Part shown: positions 16,337 to 26,082 of the stretch, piece by piece
Position numbering within the stretch: the stretch's first letter is position 1
Layout: every line of letters starts with the position of its first letter
DNA from: Bacillota bacterium
GTDB taxonomy: Bacteria > Bacillota > Bacilli > Paenibacillales > Paenibacillaceae
DNA length: 64,000 bases
Reading direction: 5' to 3'
Assembly: GCA_023391635.1 (NCBI GenBank)
Contig: JAEWAQ010000052.1
Span: forward strand, 212,125-276,124
The notes under the pieces: generated by a model
Databases searched by the model: none
What the model saw: only the letters and a program-made list of their open reading frames with translations
What the model was told of the DNA's origin: nothing
Program-made: the position numbers and the translations under genes

Positions 16337-17539
16337 ATGAACGGGGCTAGCGGAATCGGCGGCAACTTCATCCTGGAGCATGCAAAATTGCTCTCGCCTG
16401 ACGGCGTGTTGGAAGATGCATTCATCCGGGTGCGAAACGGGATTATCGAAGACATAGGGAGCGACGCCGCGGATGCCTTGCGCGACCCTGAAGATTGGCA
16501 GACGACAGCGACGCGGATCGACGTCCAAGGAAGCTGGGTGCTGCCGGGCTTCGTCGATATGCACGTGCATGGCGGGGCGGGCCATGATTTCATGGATGCG
16601 GACGACGAAGGGCTTCGCGCTATCACCCGCTTTCACGCATCGCATGGCACAACTTCGATGCTGGCAACGTCGCTTACCGCATCGCGCGAAGATCTGACTG
16701 CCATGCTGGCGCGCGTGCATCGGTTCCGGCACGGGGATATGCCATACGCGCGGCTGGTGGGCGTGCACCTGGAAGGGCCGCATGTCAGCCTAAAGTGGAA
16801 AGGCGCGCAAAATCCGGCCTACATCCTTCCGCCGCAGCCGGAATGGCTAGACGACTGGGTTCGCGCCTATCCCGGATTGATCAAGATGCAGACGCTCGCG
16901 CCGGAGCTTCCGGGGGCACCGGCATATATCGGGAAGCTGGCGGAAGTCGGCGCGATCCCGGCCTGCGGGCATACGGATGCGACCTACGAGGAGTTGACGA
17001 GCGCGGCAGAGCGCGGCTTGCGGCAAGCGGTACACACGTTCAATGCCATGCGTCCCTACCACCATCGCGAGCCGGGAACCGTCGGCGCGGTGTTGACCGA
17101 TGAACGCATCATGGCGGAAATCATCGCCGACGGCCATCATGTGCACCCGGCCGGCATCAAGATGCTGGTCGCCGCCAAGGGGATTGACCGGGTCATTGTG
17201 ATCACCGATGCCATGTCCGCTGCCGGACAGCCCGACGGCGAGTACGATCTTGGCGGGCTGCAGGTCGTCATGCAAGGAGGCGTAGCGCGGCTGAAAGACG
17301 GCGACAGCCTGGCCGGCAGCACGCTGACGATGATCGACGCGTTCCGCTTCATGGTGCGCGAGGTCGGCGTATCCATTGAAGCGGCCAGCCTCATGGCAAG
17401 CGCCAATCCGGCACGGCAGCTCGGCATGGATGGCGAGATCGGCTCGCTTGCACCCGGCCGGCGCGCCGACATGCTGCTGGTGGACGATGCGTTGGAGCTC
17501 CGCCAGGTGTGGGTCGGCGGGTCGCCGATGCTAGGTTAA
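16337..17539 (+). CDS. nagA: N-acetylglucosamine-6-phosphate deacetylase
   Basis: Removes acetate from N-acetylglucosamine-6-phosphate, feeding NagB. I place the start at ATG 16337, since GGAGG lies 10 nt upstream, 17 bp after nagB; the longer frame only reads into nagB. The 400-residue product shows amidohydrolase motifs: the metal-binding HVHGG, the conserved LEGPH, ACGHTDA, HTFNAM and the catalytic aspartate in VITDAM. No PTS or importer gene for N-acetylglucosamine is in this operon. Confidence 0.96.
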   Translation: MNGASGIGGNFILEHAKLLSPDGVLEDAFIRVRNGIIEDIGSDAADALRDPEDWQTTATRIDVQGSWVLPGFVDMHVHGGAGHDFMDADDEGLRAITRFHASHGTTSMLATSLTASREDLTAMLARVHRFRHGDMPYARLVGVHLEGPHVSLKWKGAQNPAYILPPQPEWLDDWVRAYPGLIKMQTLAPELPGAPAYIGKLAEVGAIPACGHTDATYEELTSAAERGLRQAVHTFNAMRPYHHREPGTVGAVLTDERIMAEIIADGHHVHPAGIKMLVAAKGIDRVIVITDAMSAAGQPDGEYDLGGLQVVMQGGVARLKDGDSLAGSTLTMIDAFRFMVREVGVSIEAASLMASANPARQLGMDGEIGSLAPGRRADMLLVDDALELRQVWVGGSPMLG

Positions 17540-17557
17540 CGCAGGAGACAATGGTGC

Positions 17558-17586
17558 TGCCGGGAAGCATGTCGGGCAAGGTCAAG
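17558..17586. repeat. 29-bp copy of an internal piece of the nearby glycosidase gene
   Basis: This stretch matches positions 19094-19122, inside the GH5-like gene, at 28 of 29 bases in the same orientation. In the glycosidase gene it encodes part of ILPDMLPG on the minus strand. Here it lies in the gap after nagA, just past the terminator of the glycosidase gene. It looks like a small duplicated or recombined remnant. Confidence 0.6.
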
Positions 17587-17587
17587 C

Positions 17588-17629
17588 AAAAAAACACTCC
17601 CCGCGGTTGTTCGTTCGCTACGCGGGGAG
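17588..17629 (-). terminator. Intrinsic terminator of the glycosidase operon
   Basis: On the minus strand CTCCCCGCG (17629-17621) pairs with CGCGGGGAG (17605-17597) over a 15-base loop and is followed by a T7 run. It lies 83 bp past the stop of the GH5-like gene. The hairpin may also slow plus-strand reading out of nagA, but there is no T-run on that side. Confidence 0.8.
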
Positions 17630-17711
17630 CGCGCTTGCCGTTCCTGCTTATAGCCGGGTCTTCGCAAATGCCAGAAAACAGCGTCCACTATCTTGCCATA
17701 GCATTAAACGA

Positions 17712-20700
17712 CTAGATCGTTTCCGCGAGCTCGAATCCGTCCAAGTAGAAATCGCCCCTGATCCACCTGATATATACCATGACGCGTACGTTGGCCGTAT
17801 TCGCCGGCGCGACTTGCGAATCCGAAATCGGAATGAAATCCGGCGTCACATCCGCATACGTCCCAGCCGTATGACTCACAATCACATTCCCGCCGCTATC
17901 GAGAAATTGCAGCCTGACATCGACGAACATGTCCCCGGTCTTGCTCGCAATGCGCAAATATCCGGTGAAATCATACGTCCCTCCCGCAACGGCAGGCACA
18001 GTCTGATCCAATTGGGCCCATGCTCCGCTCGTGCCGCTGGCCTTCAGCGAATAGTCGCCGGACTGCTTAACCAGCGAGTCCAGGTTGAACACCCACCCCT
18101 TATCGTACGACCAATGAAGCGGCTTGCCCGCTCCATTGTCTTCCTCGAAAGAAGCGTTCAGCAGCAAATTGTCATTTTCGCCGCCCGGGTCGACCGGACC
18201 TACAAGCACGAACTCGTCCAGATAAAATGTGCCGCGCATGCCCTTCACATATATTTGAACCTGAACGTCAGCCGTGTTGGCCGGAGCAACGTAAGCGCCC
18301 GTCACTTCCGTAAAGCCTGACGTTACTTCCGTGAAACTGCCGGCCAGGTGATTGGCCAACACAGCTCCGGCAGCATCGAGAAACCGGACCTGGGCTTCGA
18401 TCGTCATCGCGCCCGTCTTCTGGGCCACATTCACGAACCCGCTCAGCGTATACGTTTCGCCCGCTTCGGCCGCCGCCGTTTGATGAAGGCCCGACCAGGC
18501 ACCGTTCGTGCCGCTGACCTTCAAGGCATAATGCCCGGATTTCTTCACCAGCGAGTCCAGACTGCACATTCCTGCGTTATCGCAGGTCCACGACGCGGCT
18601 CTTCCGTTGCCGTCGTCTTCTTCAAAGAACGGATTCAGCAGTACGTTGCCGGACGGTTCGACCGGGGAAGCCAACGTGCTTGCGGTCAGCGCGGCGGCAG
18701 TCGACTCGTTGAACCCGGTGTCGAACGCAATTACCGTGAAGTTGTAGGCGGTGCCCGGCGTCAGTTGGCCGACCGTCAAAGAGGTTGCGCCGGACGTTGC
18801 GCCGACAAGCTCGCCATCCCTGTAAATCCGATAACCGATCACGGAAACATCGTCCGAAGCGGCGCTCCACGCCAGGCTGACCGTCAGGTCGGTCTGCGCC
18901 GGAGAATGCAGACCGGTCGGAGCCGCAGGCGGAACCGTGTCGTCGTCGCCGCTGCCTTGCAAAGATACTTTGACGGCAATGTCTCTCTGAAGGGCGGGGA
19001 TCGACGGAATCGTGAGCGCGCCGCCCGATGCGACCGCCGTCGTCGTGGATAAGGTTGTGCCGGCAACCGTATCGTGGAACAGCACGTCGTAGGTGCCGGG
19101 AAGCATGTCGGGCAAGATCAAGGACATGCCGGAGACCGTGCGCGGAGATGCGTTGGTGTACAGCGCCTGCGTGTCATTGATCCACAGCAGCGCCTTGTAG
19201 TTGCTTTTGAATCCGCCGACCTTGGTATCGTTCGGCTGCAGGCCGTAATCGACATGCGGCATATGAACCAAATATTTCTCCTCGGGCTGCATGAAATTCG
19301 CCATCGACTCGTACATGTCTTTGTAAAGCTGCGGCGGATCGAATGCCGATTTCGGAGCGGTATTCTGGTCGAACAGCCAGATCATGGCGGCTCCCGCCGC
19401 GCCTGCGCGGAATACCGGCGCCCAGACGCCGTCATGGAAGTAGCGGGCATTGTCCGGGTAGGTCGAATCATCCGTTCCGGTTCTCCCATATTCGGCGATA
19501 TAGGAAGGACGGTTGCCGAAATCGTTCAGCATGTATTTGACCTCTTGCTCCCAGATGTCGATCATGTCCGTCCCCGTGCCATATCTGTGAAGGTTGACCG
19601 CATCAAGCGTTGTCAGCCCCTCGAATGACAGGTGGTTTTGATGCGAATGCGATTTCCAGGCGAAGCTGGTCGTCGTCGGGCGCTTGTAGAAATCCCACGA
19701 TTTCCAATACGAGTCAACCTCTGCGTGCCAAGCGTCGCGAATGGCCGCGGTCGTGTCCACCTGGTTGTCCGACTCGTTCCAGTATTCCAGCAAGCCCAGC
19801 GCGCGGCTGTAGCCGAAGCGGGCGAATAAATAGCGGAGCAGCTTCTTCTGATATGCGATGGCCGTCGGGTTCGTCCAGAAATCGGTATTGTTCGACGACC
19901 AGTAGGATGGGCCGCCGTTCGCCTGGTTGTAGGCGTGTTCATTCCAATTATATAAGAAATCGCCAAAGCTGTTCAGCACCAGGTTGATGTAAATGTTGTG
20001 GTCTTCGGCGCCTTGAAAAATCGTGTCCAGCCGCTCCATGTTCTCAAGCTGGTAACGGCCGATCCCTTCATATTCGATACTTACGTCACCTTCCGGCAGG
20101 GAATTCACCCTTGTCGTCGGACCCCATTCCGCCGCGTACCAACTCCACCATGTGCTGAGCCACAGACGCATCACATTCATCTTGGACGCTTCGAAGGTCT
20201 CCATGGCGTCGAGCATGAAATCCGGCCGGCTCCAGGCAAAGTTCGTACCGAGCAAGGTCAGCTGACTGCCGTAGCTGTCCACGAATCGGTTGCCCTGTAC
20301 CCCCATAAAACCTCGATTGGCGCCTGCCGCCGTCGCCGTAAACGTATACGTTGAGGTTTGGGTCGTTCCGCTGCCGTCCGTTACTTCCAGGTAAACCGTA
20401 TGCGCCCCGGTTTCAAGCGGCGCATACCGCACCGCCCAATTCGGCGAGCTGTCGGATTTATAGAACCCCGGCATCACATAGGTCTTGTTGGAAGGGCTTG
20501 CAAAATACGCTTTAACGTCCACTTCGTCGGGATCGAAAGGATTGGCGTACACCGTGTTCAAATTAAAAGTAATCTCCAGCATGTCATAAACGGCCGGCGT
20601 AGATGTGTTCAAATTTACAGCGGAAAATGATGCGGCGAAAGCGCGTTTGCCATCCATCAGAAATACGGCGAGCAGTAAGACCAGGGCTGCGGCAGCGACG

Positions 20701-20756
20701 GTTACGGCAGTCATAACGGTCGGACGACTGCGGGGTCCGGTTTCACAGATTGGCAT
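17712..20756 (-). CDS. Secreted modular glycoside hydrolase (GH5-like with DUF5060-like, Fn3 and two C-terminal binding modules)
   Basis: Start ATG 20756 is chosen for GGGAGG 10 nt upstream; 1014 residues. A signal peptide or anchor lies at about 15-42. Next come an Ig-like DUF5060-type module (about 48-145), a GH5-like TIM barrel (about 150-510; likely acid/base Glu in LLEYWNESDN and nucleophile Glu in YIAEYGRTG), a small C-cap domain, a fibronectin type III domain (about 630-715), and two closely similar beta-sandwich modules (about 725-865 and 870-1014) that look like CBM4/9-type sugar-binding domains from an internal duplication. It should cut an extracellular polysaccharide; mannan or another beta-glycan is possible but not decided. 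Last gene of the polysaccharide locus, followed by a clear terminator. Confidence 0.85.
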   Translation of the reverse strand: MPICETGPRSRPTVMTAVTVAAAALVLLLAVFLMDGKRAFAASFSAVNLNTSTPAVYDMLEITFNLNTVYANPFDPDEVDVKAYFASPSNKTYVMPGFYKSDSSPNWAVRYAPLETGAHTVYLEVTDGSGTTQTSTYTFTATAAGANRGFMGVQGNRFVDSYGSQLTLLGTNFAWSRPDFMLDAMETFEASKMNVMRLWLSTWWSWYAAEWGPTTRVNSLPEGDVSIEYEGIGRYQLENMERLDTIFQGAEDHNIYINLVLNSFGDFLYNWNEHAYNQANGGPSYWSSNNTDFWTNPTAIAYQKKLLRYLFARFGYSRALGLLEYWNESDNQVDTTAAIRDAWHAEVDSYWKSWDFYKRPTTTSFAWKSHSHQNHLSFEGLTTLDAVNLHRYGTGTDMIDIWEQEVKYMLNDFGNRPSYIAEYGRTGTDDSTYPDNARYFHDGVWAPVFRAGAAGAAMIWLFDQNTAPKSAFDPPQLYKDMYESMANFMQPEEKYLVHMPHVDYGLQPNDTKVGGFKSNYKALLWINDTQALYTNASPRTVSGMSLILPDMLPGTYDVLFHDTVAGTTLSTTTAVASGGALTIPSIPALQRDIAVKVSLQGSGDDDTVPPAAPTGLHSPAQTDLTVSLAWSAASDDVSVIGYRIYRDGELVGATSGATSLTVGQLTPGTAYNFTVIAFDTGFNESTAAALTASTLASPVEPSGNVLLNPFFEEDDGNGRAASWTCDNAGMCSLDSLVKKSGHYALKVSGTNGAWSGLHQTAAAEAGETYTLSGFVNVAQKTGAMTIEAQVRFLDAAGAVLANHLAGSFTEVTSGFTEVTGAYVAPANTADVQVQIYVKGMRGTFYLDEFVLVGPVDPGGENDNLLLNASFEEDNGAGKPLHWSYDKGWVFNLDSLVKQSGDYSLKASGTSGAWAQLDQTVPAVAGGTYDFTGYLRIASKTGDMFVDVRLQFLDSGGNVIVSHTAGTYADVTPDFIPISDSQVAPANTANVRVMVYIRWIRGDFYLDGFELAETI

Positions 20757-20887
20757 CAGTTTGTTACCTCCCAAATTTGAAATCGGCCTAACCTTCTTTG
20801 CGAATCGCAAATCAGCATATGCCTGTCAAGGTAAGCATCCCTCCTTTCACAGGGCAATCTCTTGCGAAGTTAGCCGAATTCACGAAT

Positions 20888-22936
20888 TTACGGATTCTCT
20901 TCTCGCATCAGGAGCAGAACCCCATTGACCCCCAACTTGATTTCGCCACTCGCTTCTTCTCCGCTCTTCAAATCCCGGTATGCCTCCGCCAGGCGGATCG
21001 TTACCGGATCGGCATTGTGATTGATAACAAACATGATTTTCCGGCTCCCCTGCTCCCTGCAGATCGCTTCAACCCCGGCAGGCAGCCCGTTCATGGCCGG
21101 TCCGATCGATCGTTTCCGGCACAAGCCGTCCATCAGCCGTCCCAGTGCGGCCTGATTCGGCTCCGTTCCGATATAGTACGCTTCGCCTTGTCCGTACAGA
21201 TTGCGTGTCACCGCCGGACAGCCGGCATAATAATCTGCTTCGAATCGCGCGACCGCATCGGCCGTCGTGGGCGCGATCACGTCATACCATACGCCTCCGC
21301 GATAATCGACATTGCCGCCATCCCCGGCATTCCCGGCACCGCTGGCACTTCCTTCATCCGCTTCCCTGCCGAAGACGATGCCGACCGAATCCTCGCCGTC
21401 CAATACGCCGTAGTCGTCGATTTCGATGCCGAGCAATTCCCGATAGGGCCCGGGCAGCTTCTGCGGCAGCATGCGGCTGTTCCAATCCTTCGCTCCGGCG
21501 CGGAAATCCATCACCAGACATCCTCCCGATTTCACGTAATGGTGCGCCTTCTCCGTTAATGGATCGGAGGTCAAGATCAGATTCGGAGCGATGACCAGGT
21601 CATAATCTGACCAGTCCGCGTCAAGCGCCGTAAAATCCAATAGAATATTGCGCTCATGGAAATACCGGTAGTACGCGGCCAGATGCTCCTTGTACGCGTA
21701 ACCGCGCGCATGCGGCTGAATGTCGAACACCCATTCCTGGTCGAAGCTGCGCGCGATCGCCACCCGCGCCTTGGGCGAAGTTCCGTGCAGCAGCGGAGCT
21801 GCCGCAGCCAATTCGGCCCCCACCTGCTTGACCTCCTCATATAACCTGCCGCGCTCGCCGTGGTGCGGCAAGATGCCGTGCCAATATTCCTCCAGCCCGA
21901 ACGTAAGCGTTCGCCAGCGGAAATAGACGATGGCGTCCGCTCCCCGCGCAATCGATTGATACGTCCACCGGCGCAATTCGCCCGGCTTCGGCGTCGCCGC
22001 CATCGCCCCGCCGCCGGGAGTGCCGCTCTGATGCTCCAGCACCCAATAATTGCGCCCCTTGAAGCCTCTGGTCATATCGTGGTTGATCGCGGTGCGAAAA
22101 GCGCGTTCGGACGGCACCCGCTTCATATTCGGATAAATATCGAGCGAGACGATGTCCAGATCGGCGGCCAACTTGAAATAATCCATCTCATTGTAGCTGC
22201 CCATGATGTTGGTAGTGATCGTCTGCCCCGGGCAGAGCCGCCGCAGCGCTTCCGCCTGCAGCCGCTGATATCGGCACACCGAATCGGACGCGAACCGGTA
22301 ATAATCGAGCATCAATCCGGGGTTATGGCCCTGATGCACCGAATAACGCGGCAAGTGAACCTGCTCCCACCGGAAATAGAGCTGGCTCGAGAAGATCGTT
22401 CCCCACGCTTCGTTAAGCTCCTCAATCGTTTCGTAGCGCTGGCGCAGCCAATTCTGAAAAGCTGTCCGGCAACGATCGCAATAGCAGCGCGTCGTCTGAA
22501 TGCCGCCGAGCTCGTTGTCGATCTGCCAGCCGACCACCCGGCTGTCGCTTCCGTAGCGCTGCGCCATGGCGGAGGCGATCGCGACGGAATGCGCTTGAAA
22601 CAGCGGATGATTGAAACAGTAATGCCTGCGGGTTCCGAACCCGCGCACATGGCCCTGAGCATCGACGGGATAAATGTCGGGATGCTTCTCCATGAGCCAG
22701 ATCGGCGGTCCGGCGGTCGGCGTGCCGAGAATGGTCCGTATCCCATGGCGATGAAACAGATCGATCGCCTCGTCCAGCCATTCGAAATCATAAGCGCCTT
22801 CTTCCGGTTCCAGCTTCGCCCAGGCAAATTCGGCCATTCGGACGACATTGAACCCCGCCTCCCGCATCCAGCGCGCATCGATCTCCCATCTGTCGCGGGG
22901 CCAGTGCTCGGGATAATAGCACGCGCCAAAATACAC
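20888..22936 (-). CDS. Beta-galactosidase, glycoside hydrolase family 42
   Basis: Start GTG 22936 is set by GGGGAGG 8 nt upstream and gives the typical N-terminus (YFGACYYPEHWP). Length 682 residues, normal for GH42. Key features are the acid/base Glu in GWQIDNELGG, the nucleophile Glu in YWVLEHQSGT, and a CYCDRC cysteine cluster that often binds zinc in this family. There is no signal peptide, so it acts in the cytoplasm on imported galactosides. The gene is 28 bp after the PL5-like lyase gene and ends 131 bp before the secreted glycosidase gene begins, which fits staged breakdown of a galactose-bearing polymer. Confidence 0.93.
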   Translation of the reverse strand: MYFGACYYPEHWPRDRWEIDARWMREAGFNVVRMAEFAWAKLEPEEGAYDFEWLDEAIDLFHRHGIRTILGTPTAGPPIWLMEKHPDIYPVDAQGHVRGFGTRRHYCFNHPLFQAHSVAIASAMAQRYGSDSRVVGWQIDNELGGIQTTRCYCDRCRTAFQNWLRQRYETIEELNEAWGTIFSSQLYFRWEQVHLPRYSVHQGHNPGLMLDYYRFASDSVCRYQRLQAEALRRLCPGQTITTNIMGSYNEMDYFKLAADLDIVSLDIYPNMKRVPSERAFRTAINHDMTRGFKGRNYWVLEHQSGTPGGGAMAATPKPGELRRWTYQSIARGADAIVYFRWRTLTFGLEEYWHGILPHHGERGRLYEEVKQVGAELAAAAPLLHGTSPKARVAIARSFDQEWVFDIQPHARGYAYKEHLAAYYRYFHERNILLDFTALDADWSDYDLVIAPNLILTSDPLTEKAHHYVKSGGCLVMDFRAGAKDWNSRMLPQKLPGPYRELLGIEIDDYGVLDGEDSVGIVFGREADEGSASGAGNAGDGGNVDYRGGVWYDVIAPTTADAVARFEADYYAGCPAVTRNLYGQGEAYYIGTEPNQAALGRLMDGLCRKRSIGPAMNGLPAGVEAICREQGSRKIMFVINHNADPVTIRLAEAYRDLKSGEEASGEIKLGVNGVLLLMREENP

Positions 22937-22964
22937 AACCTTCACCTCCCCATTCCAATCGGCT

Positions 22965-24230
22965 TTACGTCTGTCCGAACAGCAGCCGGTTGCGGTGATC
23001 GTCCGGATCGGGCCGAATCCGCCGCAATACGCGCAAATATCTTTCATCGCCATACGCGCGCCAGGCCATATGCAGCAGAGGAACGGCGCCGCTCAACTGT
23101 CCGGCCACAGGCTTCGTCACCTTGCCCGGCCAAGCTCCCGGATTGTCCAGATAGGGCATCAGCCAATCCAGCGCCCGGCGAATGCCGCGGCCGTCCGGCG
23201 TGGCGTAATGCCACAGATCCACATCCAACTTCTCCGCCATGACCGCCAGGTTGAAGAATGAGGTCAAGCCAAACACCACATAATGAAAAGCGTTCGCCCG
23301 GCCAAGCTCCTCCGGCATGCTGCCGTCCGGTTCGATCTGCATGGCGATGCGTTCCGGCACGCGATCCCGAACGATACTGCGCGCCGCGTCCAAATCTTCG
23401 CTGTGCAGCGCGTGAGCCAACGCCTGCACGCAATACCAGGAGCCATGGTTGTTCAGACATCCGGCCTCGTCCTTGCCGTGCTGGTGATGAAGCATCCAAT
23501 GCAGAAAATCGCGGCACCAACGCTTCATACCGTCCGAGATGCGGGGCGTCCAATACGGACTTGGCTCCAGCAGCGGCAGCAAATTGATGACCGGCACGAG
23601 CCGTACTCCTTCGATCATGCCGCCGAACGCCACGTAAATGCCGTGTCCTTCCACGCCGGGCACATATACGGCCGGGTATCGGACCGGCGTATCGAAGCCG
23701 CTATGTCCAGGAATATACTGGGCGTACAGCATATTCGGATTCATTCGCGTCGCCTGATCGACAAACCAGGCGTCCAGGAAATCAACCGACTTGGCGGCGT
23801 ATCGCTCCTCCCCCGTCAATGCGAACGCCAGCGTCAGCGCCTCGACCGCGTCATGCGTACCCGCCATCGCCGGCCGATCGTAACGCTCGACCTCGGGGTT
23901 CACCTGGCCGTCGCGCGTCACATAGGGCAGCCCGTCCGGAGTGGCCGGATTGGGCCAATGATAGATCGACAAACTCATATAATCGTGCTTGTCGAGACTG
24001 GGCGGCGCCTCCCGCTTGCCCGTCACGGTGAAAGGCGCCGCTTCCAGCCACCCTTCCGCTTCCGCGACGAGCTTGCGCGTAGCCGCAGCGATGTCGCCGC
24101 CCGGTTCTGTACCTTTCAGCCGCTGCAGGTACGCCAGCTTATCGTCCGAAATCCAGCCGATGCGATGCTCGGCCAGGCCGATCAGCCAATGCGCCCTTTC
24201 TTCCGTTTCATGCCCTTCAGCCTTTGACAC
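22965..24230 (-). CDS. Alginate-lyase-family protein (PL5-like), cytoplasmic
   Basis: The 421-residue protein carries motifs of the alginate lyase (PL5-type) alpha-toroid fold: SIYHWPNP, NPNMLYAQYIPG and above all NNHGSWYCVQ, where the Asn-His pair is catalytic in characterised lyases. No signal peptide is visible, so it would act on imported acidic oligosaccharides. It begins at GTG 24230 and overlaps the end of the permease gene by 14 bp, so it is tied to the importer. The ribosome site is weak. Close relatives are often annotated only by family, and the true substrate (alginate or another uronic polymer) is open. Confidence 0.8.
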   Translation of the reverse strand: MSKAEGHETEERAHWLIGLAEHRIGWISDDKLAYLQRLKGTEPGGDIAAATRKLVAEAEGWLEAAPFTVTGKREAPPSLDKHDYMSLSIYHWPNPATPDGLPYVTRDGQVNPEVERYDRPAMAGTHDAVEALTLAFALTGEERYAAKSVDFLDAWFVDQATRMNPNMLYAQYIPGHSGFDTPVRYPAVYVPGVEGHGIYVAFGGMIEGVRLVPVINLLPLLEPSPYWTPRISDGMKRWCRDFLHWMLHHQHGKDEAGCLNNHGSWYCVQALAHALHSEDLDAARSIVRDRVPERIAMQIEPDGSMPEELGRANAFHYVVFGLTSFFNLAVMAEKLDVDLWHYATPDGRGIRRALDWLMPYLDNPGAWPGKVTKPVAGQLSGAVPLLHMAWRAYGDERYLRVLRRIRPDPDDHRNRLLFGQT

Positions 24231-25098
24231 TGCCGATCGTCAGCCCTCTCGCAAAATATTTTTGAAAGAACGGAAAAACAAACAGCAACGGGCCGGCCGC
24301 GACGACCGCAAGCGCGAAACGTACGGTCTCCGTAGGCAACTGGAATGTCGACGGATCGACGCCCGACGGCAGTTGATCGGCCATCTGCCGGATAAACTCC
24401 GCTTTCTGCAAAATCCGCTGGAGCAAATATTGCAGCGTGTACAAATTCTCGTTGCGAATATAGATCAGCGCCGTGTACCATTCGTTCCATCGTCCCAGCA
24501 CGTTAAGCAAGGCAAGCGTTGCCAGCACAGGCTTGGAAATCGGCAGAATCATCTGCCAATAGATGCGAAACTCGCCTGCGCCGTCCATCTTGGCCGACTC
24601 GATTATCGACACCGGCAACCCCTGGAAAAACGTGCGAAAGATAATAATATGGAAAGCGTTGGCCAGCGAGGGTAAAATATAGATCCAGAAGCTGTTGCCG
24701 AGGCCGAAATATTGCGTATTCAAAATATAGGTCGGGATCAGTCCGCCGCCGAACAGCATCGTGAAAAAAATAAAAAAAGTGATCGGCCGCCTCCATTTGA
24801 ACGTGGTCCGGGACAGCGGATACGCGCACAACGACATGATAAACACGCTGGCGATCGTCCCGAATACGGCTTGCAACACCGTGACCGCATACGATCTGAT
24901 CATTTGCGCCGGATTGTCGAACACGATCCGATACGCGGTGAAATCCCAGTCCATCGGAATCAGCTTGTAGCCGTGCCGAATCACTTCCTGCTCGTTCGAC
25001 AATGAGACGGCGACAATCAGGAGAAAAGGCACAATAAAAAGCAGAGAGAGAGCGATAAAATAGGCGTGAATAAGTCTCACCGTCAATTTCGATTGCAT
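24217..25098 (-). CDS. Carbohydrate ABC transporter permease (LplC type)
   Basis: Second permease of the importer, 293 residues, six membrane segments with an EAA-type loop (IIESAKMDGAGEFRIYWQMI) before the last two. The C-terminal ending (FFQKYFARGLTIGSVKG) is typical of LplC. It follows the LplB gene by 15 bp and overlaps the lyase gene. The importer has no ATPase of its own here and would share one. Confidence 0.92.
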   Translation of the reverse strand: MQSKLTVRLIHAYFIALSLLFIVPFLLIVAVSLSNEQEVIRHGYKLIPMDWDFTAYRIVFDNPAQMIRSYAVTVLQAVFGTIASVFIMSLCAYPLSRTTFKWRRPITFFIFFTMLFGGGLIPTYILNTQYFGLGNSFWIYILPSLANAFHIIIFRTFFQGLPVSIIESAKMDGAGEFRIYWQMILPISKPVLATLALLNVLGRWNEWYTALIYIRNENLYTLQYLLQRILQKAEFIRQMADQLPSGVDPSTFQLPTETVRFALAVVAAGPLLFVFPFFQKYFARGLTIGSVKG

Positions 25099-25113
25099 CG
25101 AAATCCCCTCCTG

Positions 25114-26037
25114 TCAGAACAAGGCGTTCTCCGGCTTGACTTTGCGAATGATCGCGTTGGAGAAGACGATCAGCACAAGACCGACGAACGATTGAAACAG
25201 CCCGACGGCGGCTGTCATGCCAAGTTGTCCCCCCTTGAGCCCGCGGAATACGTACGTGTCGATAATGTCCGTGGTCGGATACAGCACGCCGACATCGCGC
25301 GGGATTTGATAGAACAGGCCGAAGTCGCCGCGGAACGTATCTCCGATGGCGAGCAGCACGATGATGGTCATGACCGGCGCAAGGGAAGGGATCGAGACGT
25401 GCAAACTTTGCTTCCAGCGGTTGGCCCCGTCGATTTTGGCCGCTTCATAGATTTCCGGGTCGGTGCCCATCAGCGCGGCGTAATAAATAATGCTCGACAG
25501 CCCGATGCCTTTCCACAAGGAGAAGACGGTCAAGATGAACGGCCAGTATCGGGGCTCGGAATACCAGTTGACCGCTTCGAAGCCCATCGCCGTAATCGCC
25601 TGATTCAAGAGGCCAAGACTCGGATTAAGCAGCGTATAGCTGATATAACCGACGAGCACCCAGGATACGAAGGTCGGCAAAATCATCGTCGTCTGGTAGT
25701 ATTTGAGCGCCAGCCGGTTGCGAACTTCAAAAAGCAGCAGCGCGACGGACGCCGCTGCCGCGTTGCCGACCACGATAAAGAGGAGACTGTAGCCTACCGT
25801 GTTGCGCGTAATTCGCCAGGCATCCTGGGATTGGAAGAAAAAATCAAGATTTTTCAGGCCCACCCATTCGCTGCCCAGAATGCCCAGATGATACTTGAAG
25901 TCTTTGAACGCCATGATCACGCCGAACATCGGCAAATAATGAAAAATAATAAAATACAGAATGGCTGGTACGGTAAGCAGCAGCAATATGCGATTATCCC
26001 TCGTCAAATGCCTGTTCGTGGCTTGCAGTTTCGGCAC
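25114..26037 (-). CDS. Carbohydrate ABC transporter permease (LplB type)
   Basis: I place the start at GTG 26037, with AAGGAG 8 nt upstream; the ATG further up would add residues read across the intercistronic region. The 307-residue product has the typical LplB layout: an N-terminal membrane segment (LLLLTVPAILYFIIFHYLP), the motif YLPMFGVIMAFKDF, and an EAA-type loop (YEAAKIDGANRWKQSLHV). It works with the LplC permease and the binding lipoprotein encoded on either side. Confidence 0.92.
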   Translation of the reverse strand: MPKLQATNRHLTRDNRILLLLTVPAILYFIIFHYLPMFGVIMAFKDFKYHLGILGSEWVGLKNLDFFFQSQDAWRITRNTVGYSLLFIVVGNAAAASVALLLFEVRNRLALKYYQTTMILPTFVSWVLVGYISYTLLNPSLGLLNQAITAMGFEAVNWYSEPRYWPFILTVFSLWKGIGLSSIIYYAALMGTDPEIYEAAKIDGANRWKQSLHVSIPSLAPVMTIIVLLAIGDTFRGDFGLFYQIPRDVGVLYPTTDIIDTYVFRGLKGGQLGMTAAVGLFQSFVGLVLIVFSNAIIRKVKPENALF

Positions 26038-26082
26038 GTCAATCTCTCCTTGCCCGGAATCCTTTGCGTCCCAAGACCGCAA

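Noticed and set aside
21860..23242. A 460-codon plus-strand frame antisense to the GH42 gene
   Set aside because: The GH42 catalytic motifs are on the minus strand; the plus frame spans the junction with the lyase gene.
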